Assembly: GCA_037127475.1 (NCBI GenBank)
Contig: CM073761.1
Coordinates: 4,914,315-4,978,314, forward strand
Length of the DNA: 64,000 nucleotides
Reading direction: 5' to 3'
DNA from: Arma custos
Taxonomy: Eukaryota > Arthropoda > Insecta > Hemiptera > Pentatomidae
Every line of letters starts with the position of its first letter. Positions within the stretch are counted from its first letter, which is position 1. Positions 45,431 through 57,789 of this stretch are shown here, piece after piece. The notes under the pieces were generated by a model that worked only from the letters and a program-made list of their open reading frames with translations, had not been told where the DNA came from and did not search any database. A program made the translations under genes and the position numbers.

Positions 45431-45750
45431 TATTGGAAGGGGCCGAGTTTCTTAGTGGTAGAGCGCTGAGTTGCCGTACCAAATATCCTGTGTTCAAATC
45501 CCGCTGCTGGTCAGACTTTTATTTAACCTGTTAGCAGCCGGAGATGGGATCTAAGAACCTCCCAGGGGCTCACTCAGCCTTTATAAAGTAGGGGGTATCC
45601 TTACGGTTGAGGGGTATCTAAGACAAATCACCTCCCTGCACAACCGTAGTCCAAGAATCAGTAGTCTCTGCCACGTACTGAATCTAAGTTTCTTCATCAA
45701 GTTTGGGTTGTAGTGGTACAGGTTTTTTTTTCTGTATAATTTTTTTTTAC
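45431..45750 (+). repeat. SINE family B copy
   Basis: The head has A box TTCTTAGTGGTAGAGCGC and B box GTTCAAATCCC. The body has CCTCCCAGGGGCTCACTCAG, and the tail is GGGTTGTAGTGGTACAGG before a T run. Confidence 0.82.
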
Positions 45751-46444
45751 AACTTTTAACTTAGTATATAGTAAGATGACACACTGAACTGTTCTGCACC
45801 CAAAAAGTTTATGTAGAACCATTAAAACTTCGCAGTATCTTTCTTACGGACTTTTTAGGCCAATATAAGAATGAAAAGTAGTTCGATTGATAACGGCCTC
45901 TTAGGTACATCCTTCCATCGAGAGCAGAAAAGAAAAAAAAACTTGTTAACTCACCATTGAAAAGCAGGGAGGCATTAAAAAAAAATAAATAAAAAAGGAG
46001 CGGAAAGGAAAGAAAAGAAAACCTGAAAATCCCAGGGAAGAAGATTTCGTTCCAGAGATAATCGAGGAGAGCGTGGCAGGTTCCGGTTAAATGACTGCTG
46101 AATAGGAGCGGGAAAAACGCTTTAGTCCAAGAGGAATACCTGTTCCACCCTTCTTGCCTCTTCCTCTATCCAACGCTAATCCACGTCATCACCGTGGAAT
46201 TAAGTCGCACATCCTTCTTCTAGAGAAAATAGGAACTGAATTATCTAAATTGAAAAACAGCAAGCTGATAACTGCAGGATCCGTAGTTGTAGATGTATTA
46301 TGGTAATTTTGGGATATCATATATCCCTAGTTCCGGCTCGCGAAAATTCCACCTTTTAATATCAACCCAAACCGATTGTCATTCCTTTCCAATCATTCAA
46401 GGCCAAAAAGAGCAACGAATAACAGTGAGAGTGGAATCCTGTTT

Positions 46445-46711
46445 CAGTCGTGGTACCCGCACTACAGACCATGAAGGGTCTTGGGTTCAATACCTTGGAG
46501 AGACTGTACTGTTTCTTGGACAACGGTTGTGCTGGGAGTTGATTTGTCTTAGATCACGCTCAACCGCCAGGTTTTCCCCCAATTAAGGTTATCCGCTTTA
46601 TTGAGACTGTGTGAGCCCCAGGAAGGTCTCCGGATCCCACAGGGGTGATGACAGATTAATAAATTTTATATTTTTATGAAGCACTCTACCACTGAGCTAC
46701 CCCGCTCCCTA
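46445..46711 (-). repeat. SINE family B copy, internally deleted
   Basis: On the minus strand it starts AGGGAGCGGGGTAGCTCAGT with the A box, lacks the B-box region, and continues into the family B body and tail (reversed AGCCCCAGGAAGGTCTCC, GTGGTACCCGCACTAC). The open frame on the opposite strand (46293-46586) is its shadow. Confidence 0.75.
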
Positions 46712-46739
46712 TTTCTTCAAAATTTCATTGCTTTAAATC

Positions 46740-47230
46740 TACATAAAATTACTCCAACGAGCTATCTGATCCGAGGACGTCCTCTACTTTGCATGCCGCC
46801 TGGTTTCCCTTAGAGCATCTTCTTTGGTATCCTTTGGTCTGGCATTATTTCCACAAGTCCCATCCAGCTAATTCTGGTTCTCTTTATTAATGCTACCATT
46901 GATAGGATCTTCAAACATCAGCTCCTCATTCCTTCTTCTTCTCCATACCCCTTTCGGCCGTTCCGCCCCATATTCTTCGTTATGTTTTTCTTTCTCACCA
47001 GTTGAGCATTTCTGATTTTCTGGTCAGGGGCCATGTCTCCCATTCATATATAACTACCGGTCTTACTGGTTTTATATATTTGTTGTTTTAGAGAGCTATT
47101 TAAATTGCAAAACTCTTTGCAGTGAGGAATTCCTTCGGAATTAACACCAAATTCCTGCTGTTATCCTGACTTGTATTTCGCTCTCTACTTTGTTGCCAAT
47201 TGTAACCACACTTCTTAGGTACTTGAATTT
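46740..47230 (-). pseudogene. LINE relic, reverse-transcriptase C-terminal region
   Basis: The minus-strand coding reads KFKYLRSVVTIGNKVESEIQ, then GVWRRRRNEELMFEDP, then decayed sequence ending DALRETRRHAK. It has several stops. The order matches the part of insect LINE proteins after the RT domain. Confidence 0.6.
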
Positions 47231-47454
47231 TGCATTAGTATACAATATTACCATATATTCTTATTCACTATATTATTATATATTTTACATTTATTTACTT
47301 ACCTTTCATATTAAATGACATCGCTAACATTACATCTCATGTGTCTTTAAAATGTTGGATAATAAATATATTTTTATCAGGTTTTAAAGGTCCTAAATTT
47401 TGATAAACAAAAGTTTGAGATTTTCAAGAGTGTATCCATCTTAGATAAAGCCCT

Positions 47455-47560
47455 TAGGAAGCTTGCCGTATTTGACTACACGGTCGAAACCAGAAGAAAC
47501 AACTGATGAATGGACTAAAAATATTGGCTGTGTCAATTTAAAAGAGTATTTCGTTCCTTG
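47455..47560 (+). repeat. Third, partial relative of the palindromic retroposon (tail end)
   Basis: CGGTCGAAACCAGAAGAAAC followed by AATATTGGCTGTGTCAATTT and AAAAGAGTATTT parallels the right-arm end and tail of the palindromes at 9.5 and 59.8 kb. The left arm is not present. Confidence 0.5.
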
Positions 47561-47789
47561 TTTACTTTGCCTATTAATAAAAGATAACGATTTGTTTTTC
47601 TAATAATGTTGTTATTTAATTTTAGAATACTATTAATCTTTTTATCGCAATTAAAAGATAGATTTAAAGGTTATTTATTTCGGTAATAAAAGTACGAAGT
47701 ATGGTTTTATTTCTGTAATAAAATTATGAAGTTTGGTTTCGCTTATGCTTGTCGGTGTACAACAGTGTATCCTGTATACAACAGTACTT

Positions 47790-48010
47790 ATTTAACTAAT
47801 TCATCTCAATCGCTTAAGCAGCGTGAGGAGCCTGTACATAGGGCTTGATCCAATTACCTTCCTCGTGAACCTACAATCTGTTCGTCCAGTGCAAGCCTCT
47901 CGACGGACTCTTTAACAACGGTTCCTGGGTTCTCCTGCGTCTTCCCCGGGGTCTTCTGCCACGTTGGTCTCGTAGGTGGCAATACCCAAATGATTCTCAG
48001 TCATTTAGGA
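47790..48010 (-). pseudogene. LINE C-terminal fragment
   Basis: A minus-strand frame reads PTRPTWQKTPGKTQENPGTV and then VKESVERLALDEQIVGSRGR-stop. This fits the R-G-R-P-x-x-x-W...D-R-x-x-W end of insect LINEs. Confidence 0.5.
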
Positions 48011-48059
48011 AACATGCCCGAAACCTATCCTGTGTTCTTCAATGTCTGCTGCTTAGTTC

Positions 48060-49360
48060 GTCTGGTCACAATTTAACTTAATTGTACCTTGCTGACTTAG
48101 AATGACACTGATAAATCTTTGCATCTCCAGGAAAATTTCAGAAGCTCAATTGGAAGGTATTTATACGGCCTACAAAACTAAATTAAAGAAAAATTCCTTA
48201 TCGGATTATATAAAGTTAAAAATAAAACAAAGCGGACACTAAAAACATAATAAAATCATTGATTCCATTGAATCAACTCCTCTATTTAAACTAAAATGGA
48301 ACTATTTAACACGGATCATTAGTTAAAGAACTAGTATACTTTATTGTTACAAAAAATCTTTCAAACATGTGAAAATCCATCCAGAGCGCTTATATTAAAA
48401 TCAAAATAAAGGTTAAAGCAAGAAAATAATGGAGAAAGTTGAAACTATTTTGGAAAGTTTTCCTTTTTTTGTTAGGATAACCAGACTAAAAGAAAGTTTT
48501 TATAGAAAAGTCCAACTATAGAAAATTTCTTCATCATTTTAAGGATTCATGATTTAGAAACGGCCAATGATGAGGAGAAAATTGAGTAGTCATTCTATTG
48601 CAAAGAAAGTTCGAATTAATCTTTTAAAATGATCTTTTTCAGAGGCTGATGGTCAAGCTTTCTTAGATATTACTATTGAATATGTGGTCCCCAAATAATT
48701 ACTTTCACTCCTATTGCATCATATGATGCTCTATGTATTCGGACAGCTTTTGTCTATGCTACTTTCAATGCTTTGTCACTCTCTTGTTCGATATTATCTC
48801 ATCTTAATAATCGATTTAGAAAGTTATTCCCATCACACAGTGTATTTCACTTGCTTCAACCTCTCAATAATCAACGGTTGCGCGTAGCTAATAGAGCAAG
48901 TCCCTCACGGAACATTTGCTTTTTAAATGCGATGCTCAAGATTTATTTAAAACGATAATTATTTTCAGTAATGATTCTACCTGATTAATTTTTTTTTACC
49001 TAATTATTACTAAGCAAAATCATGTTAGTGTTGTCTCTAAAATATATTACGTTTTATTATATAACTTATAATATAATTATGTCTACGAGTTTAAGATAAA
49101 AATGGAGTGAAGCATCAGTGAGTCCAAATTATTTGCTTTGTTCCAGTTATTACTACAATAAATAATTTAAAAAATCTGTCCTATTTATGAAATACTTGAA
49201 GACTCGATTGTTTTCATATTTCCAAGAAAATTATCGTAAATATTGACTGTTGCAGTTATGCCTATTGAAAGAAAATAGCGGTCTAATTATTTTTATTTAT
49301 AAGTGTGAAATTATAATTAAAATGAAAAAAAAATCTTGAATAATGAAAAAAAAAGAAAAA
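48060..49360. other. Interval without recognised features
   Basis: AT-rich; no coding or repeat feature recognised. Confidence 0.5.
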
Positions 49361-49365
49361 TCTGG

Positions 49366-49428
49366 TAGGATCGGGGTTGACACTAACTGCAAAACAATTC
49401 TCTTCACTTAGTGTCAACCCCGATCCTA
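49366..49428. repeat. 21-bp perfect inverted repeat beside a hammerhead-like motif
   Basis: The arm 49366-49386 (TAGGATCGGGGTTGACACTA plus A) is repeated exactly inverted at 49408-49428, with a 21-nt loop. Three bases later the hammerhead-like motif begins. Confidence 0.85.
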
Positions 49429-49430
49429 GC

Positions 49431-49471
49431 AGCCCTGAAGAAGACCTGCAATGTGGGTCGAAACGTTGGCT
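49431..49471 (+). ncRNA. Hammerhead-ribozyme-like motif (Penelope-type)
   Basis: AGCC (stem I), CTGAAGA core, one extra A, GACCTGC-AAT-GTGGGTC (stem II, one G-T pair), GAAA, CGTT, GGCT (stem I closing with 4 bp). It has all conserved core bases, with the same extra base as the copy at 36.2 kb. Confidence 0.55.
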
Positions 49472-49479
49472 TACCAATG

Positions 49480-50745
49480 AACAGTTCTTCCTATATAAAA
49501 GAATTTTCTTGACCTCAAACCGGACCATTTTCTTCCTCTTATTAAAAAAATTAGTTAGTGTTCCCATTTCTTTTTATTCGTAAAAGTGTTGTTTGTGCTT
49601 TTGCAAATTATGCTTATACATTTATCCAGAACTGTGTAAGTTCTCTAGCAGTATTTATAGTATTTTATAACAAGTTATTTTCAACTCCTCCATCCTCATT
49701 TTCTCAAAGGCACAATAACAAATGTGCAAATTCGTAATTTGGAGAAAAATAGGTTTGGAACTTACTCCGGTTTTCAAAAACCAAATAACGTGAGAGAATT
49801 GTTTTGCTTCTCCTATTAAATTATAAATATAATCATATGTTGCAAGAATAGCTTTTAAAGAAAGTTTTAAATGTATCAATTGCCAGTATTTCTCTTATCA
49901 TTCTGTGAAGTTGAAAGGAACTATAGTTAAACTCTCTAATTATAACTCATGTTAAGTAACTTCAGTTGTGGAGAACCCTTCAGGCTCGAACCCTCCCTTC
50001 ATCCCGCGAACGCTTCCACCCTTCTTTTCATCGGGGACAAACCAGTTCTACAATTGTAGCTCCACCAGGCACAATTCAAGCTGTCTGTAACATGTTATTT
50101 TTAGAATGGGCAATTGCTTTATCCAATTAAGTTGTTTCTTAATTTCCTTTATCGATATGTACGAAGCGATCAGATATGCCTATCTCTATTCTTAAATTAT
50201 AATTCGATTCAGAACAGGGGGATCTATAATAAGTAAATAGATATTGGTATGATTAGTACTCTAATCATTAGTATCTCTAAGAGAGACCGTTAAAGCTAAG
50301 GCTATCTCGCCAAGATATTCTATACATATGCCTAAATGAGCCTGAGACCACCCGGAGAACAATGCCTGATTTCCGCTTGCTTCTTACTTTTTTTTTTCAT
50401 GACCTAAGGAAACGAGGAAGGGTTGTAGAACCTCGATTTCTACACTTGAAAAATCAATTAATTTTTCTATTATAAGTAAAGCTAAACCAATATTTGAACC
50501 CAGTTCATTTTGCACAGTAAGCCAATTCTGAACCCTCCAGACTACCTCAATCCGACTCATATGTATGTATAATTTAATAGTTTTTGCCATTTAGTTTAGA
50601 CTATTATTTATTACACCGCTCCCTAATAAGCATTAATTAAATAAAACATACACATTTATTTATTGTTTAATAGGACCTATCAAATTTGAGCAAATGATTG
50701 TCGAATGGTCCATCACAAATTCGAAAAAAGGATTTTAATTTTATT
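49480..50745. other. Interval without recognised features
   Basis: A somewhat GC-richer patch at 49970-50090 does not resolve into an exon. Short minus-strand frames (49655-49879, 50384-50590) are not recognised. Confidence 0.5.
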
Positions 50746-50754
50746 TTCTTCAAA

Positions 50755-50975
50755 TCACCTAGGGTTTTTTAAAGGGAGTAAAAAATCTTTGGTTATATCC
50801 CTTCGGAAGGGACGTGAAATGTAGGGTACAGAGCCATTACGGTGTTAGGTTCTCGTTACAAATCCCTACTCTAATTGTATCCATATCCTATACCAAAGTT
50901 AGGACTCCCATTTTAGCATCGTCCAACTAGCCGTAAAAACATAATGTGAGGTTAAATGAATAAACGAATAAACTA
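50755..50975 (+). repeat. SINE family A copy, head missing
   Basis: The body begins GGGTTTTTTAAAGGGAGTAA, has CCCTTCGGAAGGGACGTGAA and ends CATAATGTGAGGTTAAATGA with an AATAAACGAATAAAC tail. It is diverged from the 5331 copy. Confidence 0.75.
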
Positions 50976-51271
50976 ATAACATTCGATTCCTTTTCTTGCG
51001 TTTCATGATGGCTTCACTCCATTTGTTTGGGAATGTTTTATGAAGTCAGCCATCGTTTAAGGAAGGGTTTCGGAGTGTTGGGCAGGAAATCAAGTGTGTA
51101 ATCGGACCTTTGGAATTTGTCTGCACATGCGAAACAGACAACTGTTCCGATTTTTTTGTGGATGAAATCTCAGCTAGCGAATAATCTGTTGGAGGGGGTG
51201 AGACAGTAGAGAAGAGATAAGTAGAGAGACCAAGTTGCCTTCGGGAGTGTATCGAATGAGATCCTGCGACA

Positions 51272-51475
51272 ATGGGCCAGGACATTGTTCCCTATCCCGA
51301 GGTACCAACAATGCTCCTTTGTAGCCCCATCATCACTAATCACCCTATGAAATGTTCACCAGAACCCCAGGCGCCCGAAATTCCTCCTCGCTGGGCGTCG
51401 CATCACGAGCACGCTACAAGCGGCGAAGTGGACAAAAGCGCTGAACGCCCCAGCGAGAGGACATATTCCACCATT
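51272..51475 (+). CDS. Possible first coding exon, unknown protein
   Basis: The frame has an ATG in a good context (A at -3, G at +4) and 68 open codons ending at a strong GTGAGT donor. It is much richer in GC and CpG than its surroundings. The peptide (MGQDIVPYPEVPTMLLCSPI ... ERTYSTI) is polar, proline-rich at first and matches no family I know. No following exon was identified. It may equally be a GC-rich non-coding patch. Confidence 0.25.
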
Positions 51476-51549
51476 GTGAGTAGGAGTTGGTCGTTGCATG
51501 TAAAGATTGGGAAGAAACTTTGTTGGATAAGTAGGTAGTATGTGTCAAT

Positions 51550-54420
51550 CAAAATAACTGCGACGATAAGTTATGATTTATTCTTATTAAGATTTAACAT
51601 GCTTTATTACAAGAACTTTCATAATCATCAAGATCATTCGAGCTTCGTAATCAGCCAAGAATCTAATGTTTTGAAATGAAAAATTCTTTAGCCGTGTTGA
51701 ACGATTTTTGGTAGGGGAAAAACTTATGGATTCGGATTTCCAACAGACATAAAACCAGACTAATAATTTTATTTTGCCTATTAAATAATTCAGACCATAA
51801 TTGATTTAGAAATACAAAACAGAATTACAGTATAGAAAGAGTATAGAATTACAGTTATTCCAAAGTTTTTTATTTTCCCTGCCATATCGCCAGTCCTCAT
51901 AACTCCCTATTATATATTTTTTTAACAGACAGGAGACTGTTCTGGAGGGGAAATTGCCAGTTAATTTAATCGTCATTTGCAATATTTTTCCTGCTTACAT
52001 TTTGTATGACGTATGATTGACAGTTTATGTATAGCAATAGATTATATAAAATCAGTTCTTACATATGATGTACCTGATTAAATACTAGAGATCATGGAAC
52101 ATTACAAAAAAATAAATTTAAATCCTTGAGCTGTGTCTAAACTCTTCCATACAAAGGTATATAGAAACCCATTGTGTTGAAATTTCAGGATTTCCATTGC
52201 CATTTTTTTTTTAAATTTAAGTATATAAAGGCGTTTATATACGTTTTCAAAGCCATAAATGAATTTAATTTTAATGAGAATTTTAAAGAGAGGCAGGGAG
52301 AAACGCTTTATATTGCTTAAGTGTTCCATGCCTTAGTTATTTTTACTTTTTGGAAAAGTCTGAAAGTTTGTGCGTTTTCATATTTGATACTGATTACGAA
52401 TTTAAATTTTATTACCTCATATTTTCCCGGGAAATATTTAAAAAAAAATACAAGTATAGTTAAAAAAATCCGCCCCCCCCCAAAAATGTTTATACTTCGG
52501 TTAAGAACATCATGGGAACTCAACCGGTGCTGGGAGATGTAATCTACAGGTTACATTTCATTCAACATCAATATTCATAAGTTTACATTGGCAAAAAAAA
52601 ACGTTTGATAATGTATTCCAGCGCCTGGTTGGTGAATTGTGAAAATCAGAAGAAGAAATAACGCCGATGAAAAACTGAAAACAGATTTCCATTTCCAATA
52701 CAAATGGGGTTGTTGATTTTACCAAGAAAACTTTTTATTTTTCAATATCCTAAAAATTATATTTGAACCTTGAGATGGTCTAGGTTTTTGACGTTTTACC
52801 CCCAAAGTTCCCTTTTTCTTGTTTTAGCATTCTTATCAAGTTTGATACTTTAATATTATGATAACTTATATTTTTTATTTATTTCAATCGATGATAGGGA
52901 TATTTTGCTACTAAAGTCATGTTTCTCCCTTCATCAGGACCATAAATATAAAATGTATACTACAAATGCAAACTTCCCGATTTTTTTGGAGGGGGAGGTT
53001 CTCAGGGCTAATCTTCTACACAGTCCAATATATTTAAGTCTGGATTTACCCGAAATGTTTCATTAAAACCGACGGGGGTCAGTTATTATTATTATTATCT
53101 TTATTTGTTGTATTATTTACTTTTTAATTACGTTTAAATACTTTTGAATTGCTAAAACAGTCAGATACTGTTCACCGCTCAATTTCTCTATACCGTTTCT
53201 CAATTTCTTTGTGCCAAGTAGCAGAGAAATCTGCAGTATGCAGTACCTACGAATTCCGCAAATAACCATGGATAATCTAGTCTGTAATGTATCTTTAAAA
53301 AAACAAAAGAACGTACTTTTTTAATGAATTTTAAGAATATAATAGAATGGCGTATTAATCCAGGTACGATAGAAAACCTTTAAAATGTCCGATTCTCGAA
53401 TGATTGATTTTCTTTCTTCTCCTGATTGAAAAGGTAATTTGTTTCTTTCTCATAAAAATAATAAAAATAAAATGCCATACCGCTTTTGCACCAGTTTTCT
53501 GTACTAATATGCATAAAATCGTTTAGGAACATTTGTTGATGGAAGAAACAATATTATCCTATCATTTCATCTGAATTCGTGCCTCATATCCAAAAACGAA
53601 TGAACAAAAAAAAAACAATTATTTAACAATTTCTTTTCCAGAACTTTCGTCATTTTCCCTTGTTTTATTAATGATGGCTAATAGACACAGAATTGAGCAA
53701 GAATAACCACTAGAAGAATTATTAATTGTTTAAGCTTTTGCTATCTTGAGTAAATAATAAACCACTTTGATCTGAAAATTATTGTTTGTTTATTTTTATT
53801 TTACTTTTGTTTGTATTTTTTTATAACTTTCTAGTCAATGCATTTTAATAGAAGCTTGTCGATTTTTTAAAATTCGTATTCCATAGCGAAATTTTTGTTT
53901 TATTTTACCTTCTTTTCTTAAGCCAAGTATTTGTTAGGCTACGAAATAAATACGAGAATACTTGGTTAAAAATATTTCTTAAATGATTTAATTTTTTAAA
54001 ATTGAGTGTGTTACTTTAGAGAGCAAGCATTATCATTTAAAGATTTCCAGTTTTGTAAGCTTGTTGTATATTAAAAGTACTAACATATTAAAGTTGCATA
54101 AAGTTCTTTGACCGAAACTGCACGACTGTTGAAGGGTATAATTCTGGATGTTTAGAGAGAAAGGTATACAACAAGAAATGCAACCTAAGTCATCAGATAA
54201 CAATTTTTCTGTCATGAAGACGAGGAAGACAGGATGGAAAACAAACAGGTAATGGCGAATTGAATAAAACATATTATTTAGATGAAGCGATGTTTCTGAA
54301 TAATGTGACCTATTTTATTTGTATTGTTAGGCATAACTAAGCACAAGGAAAAATTGCACATCCAGAACGAACAGAACTCAATACGTCAAAAAGTATTTTT
54401 ACTGTTTTAGAGCATTGTCC
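51550..54420. other. Interval without recognised genes
   Basis: AT-rich. At 52915-52945 the minus strand reads GTCCTGATGAAGGGAGAAAC, which resembles a hammerhead core without stem II. Otherwise nothing recognised. Confidence 0.5.
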
Positions 54421-54428
54421 TCACTACG

Positions 54429-55140
54429 TACGCTGATGACACATGTGTGTTATCAGTAAATAAGGATCCATTTGTTGCATCCCAATCTCTTCAATACCAT
54501 ATCTCAAACCTTCAAGAATAGTGTCAAAATTGGAGCATTAAAATAAATCCTAACAAATTCCATCTACATTCACTTACATTCACCCTTCGTCTTAAACCTA
54601 CAAATTCCTGCCCTACTGTATCCTTTAATAATATTCCACTGAACTCTGTCGAACAGATACGTTACCTAGGACTCCATCTGGACAAAAGTCTCACTTGGAA
54701 TCCTTATACAAGACTGAAAAGACAAGAAACTGCTCGTCGTTTTCGCCTACTTCAACATTTACTGGACAAACGCTCTAAGCTCCCAATTAATTACAAAAGA
54801 CTCATTTACATGACAGTTATCAGACCTATTTGGATGTATGGAGTTGAGTTTTGGGGCTCTACTAAACCATCCAATTCATTTCGTATCCAATCCTTACAAT
54901 CCAAAATCCTTCGTAAAATCCTCAATGCTCCTTATTATGTCACAAACTAACTCATCCATCATTATCTTAATATCCCATATGTTACTGATTTGGCCTAAAC
55001 TAGATACCTATCCTTCCATGACAAGCTCCATACACACTTGAATCCGCTAGTCTCTCAACTTACTTTCCATACTATTCCTGATAACCCTCCGAGGTGTCTG
55101 AAAAGAAGATGGCCTCGAGACCACCTACTATAGAACTTTA
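54429..55140 (+). pseudogene. Jockey-like LINE, reverse-transcriptase C-terminal half
   Basis: It starts at the RT catalytic YADDTCVLSVN and continues QIRYLGLHLDKSLTWNPYTR, YKRLIYMTVIRPIWMYGVEF, WGSTKPSN and IQSLQSKILRKILNAPYYVT, ending near PDNPPRCLKRRWPRDHLL. The motifs Y-L-G-L-x-L-D-x-x-L-T-W and the late A-P-x-Y-V-T-N are typical of the Jockey clade. At least three in-frame stops are present, and it is 5'-truncated. Confidence 0.85.
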
Positions 55141-55849
55141 TCGGTGTGCTACCGATGGGTAATTTCTCCACAAGTGTTTTTCATGTCATATTGTACATAT
55201 TAGCAGATTTATTCGTTGTAATGTTATTATAGTTGTAAATATCGATAAATTAAATTTAAAAAAACTGTTTTAGAACTAATTTTAGAACCACGATAAGATC
55301 AGTTCTGAAGAAGTTCTTTTCTTTCTGCATGGGCTCAATGACAGGTCACCTGAAGCAGTTAGATGGTTGTTCATTGAGGTAAATAAAAAAGTTAAAGAAA
55401 ATTTTGGAATTTTTCTACTTTCTGGATTTGTGATACGTTAATATCAATGACTTTATTAACTTATATAATTATGCTACCTTAATTCCCATGAAATTTGAGG
55501 GTACTAAGAAATTAAACGAAGCTGGAAGATTTTCCGAACTGCATGTTTCGAGTGGTTTTGATTGTTGCTCAGAAAGCCTTGTATATGGTTGGCTTTCTAG
55601 CAATAATCATAATCATGAAGAGGCAATGTTCAACTTGAAGCAGGTTCCAAATTCTTCATGAAGGAAAAATAATTTTTTCGACTCTATGGCGATGTAAGTA
55701 TCTAAATAAATCTTCTTTCTGTTACAACTTAATATGTGATCATTTTTATATTTATTATATAGACAAATATTTAAACTTGTGCAAATGCATACCTTTAATA
55801 CTGCACAGCTTTTCTAATAATGAATGCTATGAAATAAATATAAGTTAGT

Positions 55850-57310
55850 GATATTATATATTTATTAACAATGCTTACTATTAAAAATAATATATTCCAT
55901 TTAAATCTGTTATAGTCAAAGACAGACAGTGTTAATTGGCTTATCATAAAATAAATAAAATAAGAAAAACAAAAGTATACAAACTAATAAAACAATTAAA
56001 AATGATTTTAAAATATGTAAATGAAAACTATTGCTGTAAAAATATAGTCAATAATATTATATATTTATTTAACAATATTTATTATTAAAAAATAATATAT
56101 TACATTTAAATCTGTTATAGTCAAATGCAGACAGAATGAATTGGCTTATCTTATAAGTAAAATAAAAAATAAAATATAATAAAACAAATAAAAATAATAA
56201 TGAAAACTTAAACAGTACTTGCGTACTACACATTTAATATATACCAAAAAATGTTTTAAACTGAATATACTTTAATAATTACATAAAATACTTTATAACC
56301 AATAGTCTCTATTATTATTATTAATTATCTGTATTTTTATAATTATTCTATCCAAGTATTTTTATAATTGTATTTATCTTTTTTACTATTTTTTCTTTTA
56401 AATAAATTTTATCATGTTTATTTTATTTGTAATTTATTATTTGTATTTTGTTTAATCAGTCCCGATGAAAGCTTTGTAAGTGTGTACGAGACATTGGATT
56501 CCAATAGTTTCTTACTATTTGAGAATTTTACATGGATTTTACTGGATTTACTGTATACAACAACTCGGTGACGGGTCCTGGCCTCCACCAACCGCCCCGC
56601 CAATCTCGAGCACTTCCACACATTTCTTAAGATGTCTCTCAAGTCGGTCACTACTCCTTATGAGTACTTGCCTAAATTCAAAATATAACATACATATAAT
56701 TTTTTCCATTAATAATCAATAAATCTTAGTATTACTTCAAATAGGCCAATGATTCTTAGGGGTAAATGCTGAAAAAACAAACATTTATAAGCAAGGAAAA
56801 AGCTTTCTTAACTTTGTGCTATTGGAGTAATAAAAAGTGATATTATTAAATACAAAATGATGCGTTTTTATCATTCACTGCGTGCGCTTGTTCAACTAAA
56901 CTTTTGTATATATCATTACTAAAACAACTCTCCCAATAGTTTCTTAATACTTGAGAATTTATTTGGATTTTACCGTATTCGCCTCCATATAATTAACAAG
57001 GTAAACAAATTTTCATCACAAAATTATTTTGTTTGTTATTACTTGCCTATGTTAATAATATAAAATACACATCTCATATTTGTTTCCATCAATATTCAAT
57101 AAACCTTATTATCAGTTTAAATACGTCAATGATCTTTAGGGGAAATGCTAAGTAAACTAACATTTATAGGATGTATTATTGAGGTAAAACAAGTGATATT
57201 AATTTTTGAAATATATGTTTTTATTATTTATTGCGAATGATTGTTCAACAAAACTCTTTTATATATGATTACTAAGACAACTTTTGCAATTCACATGGAT
57301 TTTGGATCTT
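55850..57310. repeat. Degenerate tandem direct repeats
   Basis: Two nested series are visible. Units at about 55850-55990 and 56041-56170 share CATTTAAATCTGTTATAGTC and AATTGGCTTATC. Units at about 56500-56940 and 56940-57310 share TAGTTTCTTA-type starts, ATTCTTAGGGGTAAATGCT / ATCTTTAGGGGAAATGCT, and TTGTTCAACTAAACTTTTGT / TTGTTCAACAAAACTCTTTT. Divergence is high, so the duplication is old. Confidence 0.7.
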
Positions 57311-57789
57311 CACTGACTAAGGACCAACATTTAACCTCGTGTCATCCGCCAGAAAAGTCTTTTAGAACGTTTTTGGATGCCAACCCCAGCAACTATTAGC
57401 CCGGAAAAGTAATGCTTAGGAGAAAAAAGAACTAAGAAAAAAAAACTGCAACAACTGAACAGAACCCGGGCAGATGTGAAGGCGGCGCGAGGACCAGGTG
57501 GGGGGCAGATGACTCTCCCCTATTGCCAACCCCTTCCGCTTTCTATTCAATACATTTTTTTTTTATCTATTCAATTTTATTTTAATTCCTATTATCGATT
57601 ATGTCCCATAGGCCGGGTTGAAACCCCCTTTCCGGGTCAAAAATAACTCCGCTTCCGCAAAAGACACCAACGGTTTTGTTACGTATCTTGTATTCCTCAA
57701 ATTGCGTTAGAGAAAATTCGACGTTTCATAAATAATATTTTGGGTTCTCCGGAATATAATGCAAGATTTTATGTTTCCTTAAAGGATTT

